NCBI RefSeq assembly: GCF_020497125.1
Contig: NC_059075.1
Location: 106,555,222-106,619,221 of the forward strand
Source: Mauremys mutica
Taxonomy: Eukaryota > Chordata > Testudines > Geoemydidae
Direction: 5' to 3'
DNA length: 64,000 bases
Shown in pieces: positions 24,501-36,500 of this stretch. Within the stretch, counting starts at the first letter, position 1. Each line of letters begins with the position of its first letter. Made by a program: the position numbers and the translations under genes. The notes beneath the pieces are model-generated. The model had not been told where the DNA came from, searched no databases, and saw only the letters and a list, made by a program, of their open reading frames with translations.

Positions 24501-27500
24501 TAGTGAAGACCTGCTAAATTGACGGCAGAGCACTCTCCAGTTGACTCCAGTACTCCACCAGGAACGAAGAGAGTGCATGGTAAGTTGACGGGAGAGCGTC
24601 TCCAATCAACCCAGTGCAGTGTAGACACCACAGTAAGTCGACTTAAGCTACATCGACTCCAGCTAGATGATTCACGTAGCTGGAGTAGTGTAACTTGCTC
24701 AACTTACCACGGTAGTGTAGACTTAGCCAAAGTCGGGTTTAGATGCCTAAGTATGTTCATGGATGCCACGCTTAGTTACTGGGATTAGTAGAGCAAGAAA
24801 GCAATTGTTCATTGACCCCATCCATGTAATAGCTAATTATCAAATTGTTCTGAGACATCATCTGTGGAACAAGATGTTTTTGGCCACTGAACTGTTGGCT
24901 GAGTGTGCCAAGCAACCTTCTTTAATTAAGGGTTTGTTTCAGTTAGGACAGAACTTTCAGCTCATTCAGTGGCACTCGTAGTCATGACTAAACTTCGTCT
25001 AGATATAGTCTCAGTTGAGGTGCAGTGAGAACCAAGTCAGGTGACATTCTGGCAGCAAGGACCTGAACAGCAAGCAGTTTCTCGTTTAGTATACGTTGGG
25101 CTCAATTCTTTGGTTGTTTAGTCCAAGCTGTGCTTTGCACACCACTAGGCCAGGGGACGGTAAAGATGGCTGTCTCCTTCACAGTACCCTGATTCTTAGG
25201 GTATTGGGACTCTGATCCCTGGTATGAGCAGATATTGAACTGTCTTTTAACTTATGCTTGGCTGCCTGCAGCTCAAAGAGGATGTGCCAGGAGCATAGTG
25301 ACACTGGCCATGTCCCCACTTCCCCACCTTAGGGATTCCCTGACAAAAAGGAAATCTTACCTGGCCAGATGCAGAAAGTTTATAGCGTCTTGTCATTGGC
25401 AGAATTGTGCAAAAGGGTGTTAACAGATCATTTGGCTCCTGCATTTAAGAAAATGTTGGTTTGTACATTAAACATTAGTCCTTGTAACTACAACATTAAG
25501 TTCAATATGTTCAAAATAGGTTTAGCATTTTGTAAAGCAGTCTCAATTTTCTACAACTGCAAACAATCTGCCTTGATTTTTTTTATTGCACTAAATGTCT
25601 TATTTCCTCTCCTCCCGCAAATGTCTTTTTGCATTAAAGCCTTTATTCTTTGTGCTGTCTTTAGATGTACTATTGAATGGAAGAAAGGAAAAAATGTTAC
25701 AGTTAAAACAATCAAGAAGAAGCAGAAACACAAGGGTCGAGGCACAGTTCGAACAATTACCAAACAAGTACCCAATGACTCTTTTTTTAACTTCTTCAGC
25801 CCCATAAAAGGTAAGCTTGTTTGAGCAGCAAAAAGATCTGGATATTTGCATAGTTACCCAAACTCTGTTTTATAAAAGTAGTTTCTTCACCTTGGCTATA
25901 TTTAGGCTGTTATCCGTAACTCTGCTTTTATGATGTGACTGTTGTAGCATATAAACATCTTCAAATGAGTGGCTAAATCAGTCCTAAGCAGTGGGATCTA
26001 TATTGGGAGAGTTTTAGAGTAGTGAAACAGATGGGGTGTTGTCACTCTACTTTTGACAGTGTAGATATCTGGAGCCCGAAACAACTGCTATTTATCAGCC
26101 CGAAAAAGCTGTTTGCTAATAACTAAACTCAGATTTTGCCTTGACTATAACTGTTAAATGAGTTACTCTAGCTATAATCAGCTAATTCTACAGGGAACTA
26201 TTAGATGAAGAAGAACAGTATAGACAGGACTCCTTTTGTTAGCTGTCCCATGTTTTGAATATTACTATTTTAAGGATAGTTTACTTTTTACCACAAGGTG
26301 GCTCTATACTTCTATTCTAGATGTAATGTGTGAAGATTTCACATCCAGTCTCAGTTGGTTCAATAGGCTGATCTCGCTTAAGCCTTCAGGGTGAACAGGA
26401 TGTAACTACTGTAATTATGTTAGGGTTTGCTGTAGTGCCTATCACTGTATCCAAATGCTAATCTGACCAAATTAAGCAAAATTGCTAGTGAACTTCAAGA
26501 GGCCTTGTGCTCTTTTCCTTTTTCTGGTTATTAAGCCCTGTTTGCACCAGGGGTTTTTCTGCAGTTATGTTTATCTGCCCTAGAGAGAGAGAATACATAC
26601 CTATGATTGCCATATCTTTAAAGAATTTTAGTGTAATATGTTCCTTTTTAGTCTCTAGTTGATATTTTAGAACACCTATTTGTATACCTTGAAACCACTG
26701 TAGTAATAGGAGTAATAATAATATCTTACTCTTATATGGCGCTTTTCATCAGTGTATCACATTATGTAGGATGTAAATAGAAATGCCACCAAAAATTATT
26801 TTATTTTCATATAAACATCCACTTTCTGCAAATAAGACAGTCACAAGCTGCCTGAGTTGTAGCTGGATTTGGGATGAAGGGGGATATAAATATAGTGGTC
26901 TAGATTCTTTGGCATGCCAGAGCTCCATAATCTGGAAAACGGTGCAGATTTTGCATTATGCTACTTTTCTACTTTGACCCTGTGGGTATCCAAAGACCAC
27001 ATTGGCCTCTGTTGCAATTTAGAGGAGCCACAGAGGTGCTAAACTTATGCTGGCTGGAATGGTGCTTTGGAGACCATTTTGCTGACCCCAGGGTTGCTGG
27101 AACACACTCCAGCTACGTCACCACATGTCCCAAACTTGCCTCTGGAGCAGAATCAACTGGTGGAGAGCTAGCTGGCTTTATCTCTAGGGGATTTCCCTAT
27201 GATAGGAGTATTTCCAGTGGCTCATTTAGGATAACTTAAGTTTCACTTGTGCTATTATGATTCAAAGAGAATTTAGTTTGGGGTGCCAGTTTGGCCACTA
27301 CATTCTGTTACATATGTCATTCAAGATGGTTTGAACTGTGTTAGCATAGAGAAATTCCTTCTGCAAGTTATACCAGTGTGTATTCTGTCTGTCTGGAGTA
27401 AATATGTGGCTTCTTCAAATGCCTCCCAAATCTTGGTGCTGGCAAACTGATACTGATGAGCTGTAAGGTCAAAGAAAATGGCACACATTTTGCTTAGTAC

Positions 27501-30500
27501 AGTGTATGCATAATTCTCACATACATTCTCCTAATGCCGCAGACTGCTTAAGTTGGAAGGTATTAAAAAAAAAAGTAGATTTGTTAATAGTTTAAACTAT
27601 ACTTAACTAGATTGTAAACAGGAGTCCAACTATTTGAGATTGGTCTACGATGGCAGCCTCCAACCTTCTCTTTAAATATGTGAGTTTGAGAAATGTTTAT
27701 CATGTGAACTTCATAGATGATGCACTGATCAAAATGATCATAGCTTTTTTTTTGGTAGATATGTATGGTTTTGTAAAGTGTCTGGTTAACTCCCTTGGAA
27801 GCACCAGCACATGTTGTATAGTCTCTGCAAGTCTTTCATAATTAGGCTTGGATTGGATTTTTGTCAATGCATATGGATTTCATAGTAAACACACAAACTG
27901 ATGAAAACATTTATTTCCACTGATTGAAATTTACAAATAGGCAAAGTAAAAAAAGATGCTTGAACTTCTTAGCATTTGATTTCAAGGATGTTTAATATAT
28001 ATTTTCATATGTGATGTTGATCCCTGTAATTTTGTGCCACTGAAAATCTAAATCGATAAAATTTTGGGGGAATAAAGCTTAAAAATCAACACCTTCAATT
28101 ATACAAAGAAAATTAAACTTGAATTCTGTCAAGACTGTTCATAATACATAGTTCATATCTGGAGTAGAAAATACTTGCACATGGAATGTGTGTAAATATA
28201 TTATGGCTGTTGATTTAATCACAGTTAACTCTCACAATTAACGCTAATCATGATTTTAAAAAATTGATCGGTTTTAATCGCACTTTTTCTACATTTTCAA
28301 ATACATTGTATTCTGTGCTGTAATTGAAATCAAAGTGTACAGTGCTCACTTTATATTTTCTTTACAAATAATTGCACTGTAAAAATGATAAAAGTAGTGT
28401 TTTTCAGTTCACCTCATACAAGTACTGTAGTGCAGTCTTTGTTTTGTTTTTGAGTGCAGTTATGCTACAAAAAAAATCTACATTTGTAAGTTGCACTTTC
28501 ACAACAATGTAAAACTTCACAGCCTACAAGTCCACTCAGTCCTACTTCTTATTCAGCTAATTGCTAAGACAAATAAATTTGTTTACATTTACGGGAGATA
28601 ATGCTGCCCGCTTCTTGTTTACGTCACCTGAAAGTGAGAACAGGCATTCGCATGGCACTGTTGTAGCTGGCATCACAAGATGTTTACATGCCAGATGCTC
28701 TAAAGATTCATATGTCCCTTCATGCTTTAACCACCATTCCAAGGGACATGTATCCATGCTGATGACTGGTTCTGCTCGATAACGATCCAAAGCAGTGCAG
28801 ACCAACGTATGTTCACTTTAATCATCTGAGTCAGATGCCACCAGTAGAAGGTTGATTTTCTTTTTTGGTGGTTCAGGTTCTCTAGTTTCCGCATCAGAGT
28901 GTTGCTCTTTTAAGACTTCTGAAAGCATGCTCCCCACCTTGTCCCTCTCAGATTTTTGGAAGGCACTTCAGATTTTAAACCTTGGGTCAAGTGCTGTAGT
29001 AATCTTTAGAAATCTCACCTTCGTACCTTCTTTGCATTTTGTCAAATCTGCTGTGAAAATGTTCTTAAAACGACTAACATATGCTGGGTCATCTGAGACT
29101 GCTATAACATGAAATATATGGCAGAATGCAGGTAAAACAGAGCAGGAAACATACTATTCTTCCCCGAGGAGTTCAGTCAAAATTTAATTAACGCATAATT
29201 TTTTTTAATGAGCATCATCAGCATGGAAGCAGGGTGCAGAGCTACAAGGGGAAAGGGGGATGGCTGAGTGGGGGCACAGACACATGGATATGAGGGAAGG
29301 GGACTGGCTGAGGGGGATGCTGGGACACACGGGGATAGGAGCAGATGTGCCTGACTGAATGGGAGAGGCTAGGGGTCTGCATTGGGGATGCTCCCTAACA
29401 ATCCCTCCCTCCCCCCCCCCCCCCAAAAAAAAACTATTTCATACTTTTCCCACCCATACCCAACAACCCTGGCTCCTTCCCAGCAGTTACTTCTCTCTCC
29501 CTCAGCTCCTCCATTACCCCTGACTCCCCCAGGCCTTTGCACTGCTTCTGAGGGGTGCAGGAAATACGGCTCTCTACTGTAGTTTAAATTATTACTCAGT
29601 TCTATATTAATATGCCTAGTAAGGAATCTATTTGTCAAAAAAACTTTTCCTGAATCTTTTTTGTTGTCTGTGTTCTTACAGACATACTTGCTGACAGGTA
29701 TTTTGAAATAATTTACCAAAATAATTGAAACTGCTATGATTACATTGTTTTTAATAAAATATGCAGAATTGTAAAATGTGTGCAGAATTTTTCATTTTTG
29801 GCGCAGAATTCCCCCAGGAGTACAGCCTGCTGTGCACTCCATAATGTTTGAGGCTATGGGTGAAAAGTTTCCCCTGGTGTCATGTGATCCACCTCCACGC
29901 TATACAGCTGATTTTGAGCAGCCAGAAACCAGGGCTGTTAAAGGGGCACAATTGGAGGCTATTTGAACCAGGGAGGCTTTGAGGCACCATTTTGACAAAG
30001 AGCTCCAATAATGTCTTTCTGTACAGCACTCTACCATGCCTTAACTTGCTGCCTTACATGAAAACTTTAATTCCTAACCATGATTTGTACTCAGCAAATG
30101 ATCAGATTGCCACTGTGTAGTAATTCCATCAGCAACCACCATGTGTAGGAGACAAATAAAGATTGGTTATCTTTCAGAGTATGTTTTTATTAAATACCAA
30201 TTAACACATGCACAAAAGGCTTGGTGGGAAGGGAAAAACAAATGAAGGGCAGTATAGGCTCTTACAGCTGTGTGTAGTTGCTATAATTTTGGAAGCTGTC
30301 CAAAGGGGTGAACGGGATACCGAGACAGGTTGGGAAGTTGCAAGGAATGTGTGAGAGGAGTTGGAGAGGGCATGGAAAGTAGTTCTCTATCGGCTGCAGG
30401 GGGTGCTGAGCAAACATGAATTCTGCCTGAAGTTTGATTAAGGACTTCAACATCTCCATTTTCTCCTCCATAACTTTTATCATCTGCTCCTGGCCCATTA

Positions 30501-33500
30501 ACATTCACTCCTGGCTCTCCTTTCTGTCCTGCCTGGCTATTTTATAAGTTTCTTTTAACGTCTTTCTCCACGCCCTGCATTCTTGTTTTTCGGCTTCTGA
30601 GAATTGGAGCACCTCTCAAAACACAGCCTCCTTGCTCCTACTTTGTTGCTTCCTTATCTGTCGGCAAAGCAGGAGAGTTTCGTCGGTGGAGCATTGTAGT
30701 GTGTACACTTGCACTGTTTTGTCAACAAAAGCTGACTTTTGTCGACAAAACTCTATAGTATAGACAAGGTCTTAGACTGAAACTGAATTGTTTTCCTTTC
30801 GGTAATGCTAACAGTACCTAGCACTTGCAGCCTTTACAATTCTAATGTAACAAATACTAATCCACACAACACTTGTATGAATAGCTAACTTTTCATAGCC
30901 CATCCTGCAAGCTTGAGCAACCAGATGGACTGGGTTTTTCAGTGTTACATGAATTTTTTTCCTCTTTCTCTCTTTGTAGTGTCTGGGGATGGAGAGTCAT
31001 TGGTAAGTCTCACTTTAACAAGATTTGAAATCTCTTACGATATGTTCATCCTAAAGCTCCCCTTCCTAGGCTTTACTCAAATGCATACATCAGTGATCAC
31101 ACACAGATTTCTCCATTAGTCTGACTTTTGCCCAATAAGAAATCTGAGCTACAGCTTGATTTAAAATAACATACTTACATCATTGGCACCAGCACTTTCC
31201 CCAATAGCCCATTTCTTCCACTTCTGATTCTTCCACTTCATCCCCAGCATCTCTGTATTACAACAGCCCTTCTTGGTAAGAGATCAAGTTGGCCACAGGA
31301 TATCCCTGAACCATGATGAACAGCATTTATGTCTGCATAGTGTTGCGTTTCCAGTAGTAATTCTCTAAAATCCGATTGACTTGCTTTACAGGATGAAGAT
31401 TCAGAGTTTACTTTAGCCACAGACTTTGAAATTGGGCACTTCTTCCGTGAAAGGATAGTCCCTCGTGCTGTGCTTTATTTCACTGGGGAAGCAATAGAGG
31501 ATGATGATAACGTATGTATATTGCTCGCCTATCTTGTATGTCTTTCTCTACATAAAAGCTGCCTATTATTCTTGTGGCTGAAATAGTAAATACCATTACT
31601 TTCTTGAGTGAAATAAATGAAAAAGCAGATACACTGAACTTGCTGAATAGGGTCACATTGCCCTTCCATTGACTGCCTGGGACTTCTGAAATCAGGAAGA
31701 GGGTTCTTTTGGACAAGGCAACAACCACAGTATCTTTATTGTTGTAGCCCACAGAACTGAACCAGGCCGTGACTGTGCTTGCTGAGCTGTAGCAGCACAT
31801 TTGATTGGACTCTGAAGCAATATAGCATCTAGAATTTGGTTTTCTTGAGTGGGCAACTTCACACTTTTTTTTTTTTTGAGGAAACAGGAGATACAGCATT
31901 TAAAACACTAGCTCAAGGCAGACGAGAAGGCTTCTGGACTAAGGAAGGATTGGCCTTTCTTTAAAGATGTGTGTATTTCTAAACTATATTGCCTTTACCA
32001 GTTTGGTTTAGGCAAATAATTTTAAATGCTGCTATGAAATGAGAATTTTTTTTGTAGTATCTTGTCTTCAAACAAAGCCAAATTAAAAAACCATGTAAAA
32101 TCACTTATGCTGAATACCCTGATGAATGCAGCAGAAAAGAACACCAGTATACTGCTTAAACTTGCATTAGTATAAATATACTAGTCACAAGATGGTAATA
32201 GCATCCTTTATTCGTAAATTTCTTACTCTTAAGTTTATCCTTAATGCTGTTTCAATGTTCAGTTTGTTAAAAAAGTACATTACCCAAGAAACGCATTCAT
32301 TATTTGTATTTATTCCATGAGTTCAATTTGTAAATTAAAAGTAGGGCTTATGCCTCCTCCTTTACTTACTTACTTACTTATATTCTCTCTGTCTATATAA
32401 TTTCTGATTATACCCCAGTCACTGTCTTGCTGAGCTGAGGCAAGTTGTGAGTGAAACTGCATATCTTACTAGTAGACACATGTCTGAAAAGCTATATTGC
32501 AGGATTTGGTGTCACCATTTTCTTGATATAAGATTAAATGGTAATTGTCATGGAGGCAGCATTGTTTAGAGGCTACAATGAGTAGGAGAATGGGATAAAC
32601 TGGGAGTTGGGAGACATTGATTATAGACTTCGGATGTTGTCACCAACTCTGTGTAGGATTTGAAGTAATTCTGTGTATCCCCTTCCACACCTGTAAAATG
32701 GGATTAGTGCTTTAGAAGGTAAATAAAATGTTTTGAGATTATTTGAAGAGTACTCTAAGTGCTTGCATTTGCTATGCCTATTGTAGCTAATTGCATAAAA
32801 CATTCTGCAAACCTAAACGTTTTATTTTTGTTTTAGTTTGAAGAAGGAGAGGAAGGAGAAGAGGAGGTGAGATGCCTATTGTGTTGACTGTAGATCACTA
32901 ATCCATAGTCTCCTTTCTGAAATAGAAATATCTAGCCCCATATAGGACAAACGGCTGTGTGTATTTCATAGTGCCATGTTCATACTCCTCTACAAAATAG
33001 TCATTATAGCTTAACGTTAAGCAGCTGTAAAATCTATACAGATTCTAATTTTTGCCATAAGTATATTCCATAAAAGCACACATTCCAATTATGTCCAGTA
33101 TCTCAGAGCTGTATTATCAAAATACAGTTGCAACTCTTTAATATTTGACAAAGGAGTAATTGATTGTCACGTCCATTTTTTTAACCATGACTTAATGTTG
33201 AAATTGTTTTGTGGGCAGATGTGAAGATTGCATTGCACTGAAAAATCTTTTGTGTACCGGTTTACCAAGTTAAACCTTGGGCTGTAAGGAAGGCTAATGG
33301 AAAATACAATCCTAGTTACACGCTGGGGAGACACACTGGACAAGACTTGCGAACTGTCTGTTTTAACTGTTCCAGGGATGAGGCTTGGTCCTCTCAAATT
33401 AAATACATTCTTTTAATTAAGAATTGTTATAAAGGGTTTAATTAGGTTCACAGGCAGTTTTGCCTTATGGCAACCACTGTGATCAATTTTTTCCAGTGTT

Positions 33501-36500
33501 ACCAGAGCACAAACATAGTGATGATAAGCTCTGTACAAAATCTCTGCACTAAAATGAACATAAAAGCAACATTGGGGACAAATCAGTGCCTTTGACAGAT
33601 ATTAATTATTTGCTTTTTGCCCCTTTCACCATGACGTGCTTGAGAATCTTTTTTTCATGAAAATGCCATGGTAATATGACCTAATCAAGTACTGGAATGC
33701 AGTACATCACCAATTCTTAGACTGGTGGCCTCCTTTTCCCCTGCTTCCACAGGAGTCCCAGTTTTTTGCAGCGAAAAGCTTTAACTCTTGTAAAAACAGA
33801 TGAGAAAGAGCTAGCCTATCTGCCTCCATCAGGATACAACAACTTGAGGTTAGACATGTGCAAGAGGAGGAACCGAAAGGATCCAGGTGTAGTAAAGAAG
33901 CATGTGTGTGGGGTACATGACTGTTCAAAGAAAGAGATGAGATAAGGGTTGAAATGAAGAAACAAAATCAGACAGATACACTAGCTGTTTTTTCCCAGAA
34001 GTACAAAACTCAGAATTGTGTTGCAGGCACTTTAAAAAAAAATAAAAAAAATAAAAAAAAAAATCTGTGCAATTGCAGTAACTTCCACAGGAATGTTGCA
34101 TTCAGATCCACACTGACATTTGAGACTTTCTGGACCAGATGACTGGTTGTCTCGTCCAATCCAAGTAGATTTATTTTCCACAGCTGACGCACACACAGGA
34201 ATGCAATAGAAGGCACTGTATAGTTTGCTTTGTGCACCGTAAGCAGTTGTTTTAATCTGATTTTTAATTCCTGTTAATCTCTCTTCCTTTTATCACAGGA
34301 ATTGGAAGGTGAAGAGGAGGGAGAGGAAGAGGAGGATACAGAGAGTGATCCTAAGGTTAGTTTTTTGTTTGGCATATATACTTACAGTACATTAGAATTG
34401 TACAAAGTGTAACCATGAACAACGTATCAGTATACTATGTTATCATTCTCTTCATTCCTGTTTTTACACTTTTTGTATTGTGAAGAGAATTAATTTCTGA
34501 ACTGCAAGTTTTCTTAAATATTCTCCTTAAGTTATAAATTGCATAAATAATAGTATTTATTAGACATGTTACCTTATCTACATTGGGGAGCAGATGTGAT
34601 TGATGTTTACCACTTTCCTATGTAAAATTAAAGGTGAATATTTAAATATTTGCAAAGAAACCAATTTACAGGATGTGTAGGTAGAAATCTTATACCAGTT
34701 TGAAGTCTAGTTTTAGAATGAATTAATGTTTCTTTGACAAGTCTGTTTGCTAGCTCCATCTATTTTTCTCCTATAGTAACTCTGCTCTTTTCTTTGTGGT
34801 TGCCTTGCTGAATCCCACACACTGCCATCATGTCATTGTGTTTAACCAGAAGAAAAGCTGAGAGCTAGTACAAAATATAAGGCTTAGTTTAAAACTCAGT
34901 AAGATATGGGCACTGCTCCCCCTTTTACCTAGTTTTCAGCCATAATTCAGTCACCCAGACAGTTAGCAACTAAAGGTAATGAAAAGGGGGAGGAGACTGT
35001 TCTATTCATTTTGCTATTAAAGTAGCATCTTTCCATTTCTTTAATGGCAATAAGTATATAAAACTTCCAATTTGAGATCATGGGACTGATACACCAGGCC
35101 TTGCAGAATTTATCACAATAAGCACATTATACTATTAAATGCTTTTAGCCTCTGTGCCAGGAATCAATCCGGTCTCTTGTAATAAGTATTAAAAGAAGTC
35201 TGTACTCTTGATGAAATATTTCTTTGAATAGGGAAAGAATAGCACTTGTGGAAACAATATTTCACACTCTGTTTTCATGGCTCTTCTGAATAGAGTAGCT
35301 GGAGGGCAATGATGGGTGAGCTGAGAATTAAAAATCATTAGTACTGGAGTAGTGGTGTCAAAGATACTTCAGGGGAGAATCATACCAGTCACTGTATTCT
35401 TAATGACAGTGGCCATACACATTTGCAGTACTGTAGATCTGTATTCAATAGCATGCCCTGTGGAGTGTGGTATTCTGCAGAACCATGTCTTAAGCTATCT
35501 CGGAACATTGTGGTTGTTGCCTCCTGTATAATTTTGTACATTTCACTTTCTTTCATGCTGACAGTTCCTTTCAATTTTTTTTCCATTTAGGTGTAATTTA
35601 AGTCTGTTTATCATTCATACATTTCTAGGTAAGGTGGAATTCCATTCATACCTAACTTCCAATGTGTAGCACATGCAATGTGGTTTGATTATAGCTACCT
35701 TTCTGGTTTTAAAGTAAAAATTAGGCGAAACTGAGGTTTTAGGTCTCATTTGCAGTTCAGAAAAGTGTAGAAATATCTGTGGCTGGATACCCATGAATGG
35801 TATCCTAAGAATAGATTTGTATCTAGATTATCTCCTTGCCTCCCTGTTGCAAGTTTATGCTTACTTTGTAGCACTCCAAGGTAACATTATATACTGAACA
35901 TACAACATTCTCAGGACACAAGTTATACCTCTGAGACTTGTCACAAAGATATTTTCCTTTGTATCTGGGTTTATACTGTGTCTTTTTAGTGTGACTTTTA
36001 GTTGGTTTTCATTGATTGCAAGTGTGTTGTAAACACAGATTTAACACTCTCCTCTAGTTTAATCCTTCTCAACTCTGGTTGAAACTCTCCTCATGAGTCA
36101 CTGACTTATTCTGAATCTAAGTATTTTATCTATAATCAATCTCTGCTGTCTCTGACAGCTACCCACTTCTCCAAGAGATCATCTTCTTTCTTGGGCTTCC
36201 ATGATTCTTTACTTTCCTGGTTCACTTATCCTTCTTTTGGTGTCGCTTTCATTGGATCCTCTTTCTCCTGTTCTCCGGTGCTCCCTTCTGCCCCCTCGCC
36301 CTGAGTGATCTTGTCTGCTCACATGGGATTTTTCTCTCATCTACCTTTTCCCCCTCTTTCCTAAGGCTTGTGCCTTTCTGTTTTTGTTTCCTCATAGCTG
36401 CCCTGCTGCTTTCCAAAACACATGACAAACTGGACTCGTTCCTCCTACCGTTCTCCCCACACCCTGGATTTGACTATGATTTATAACGCCACTGTACTTA

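Noticed and set aside
25369..25824. 151-codon plus-strand frame overlapping a NAP1L4 exon
   Set aside because: The exon itself reads in a frame shown by conserved NAP residues; the upstream half of the long frame is intron sequence before a clear acceptor at 25664.
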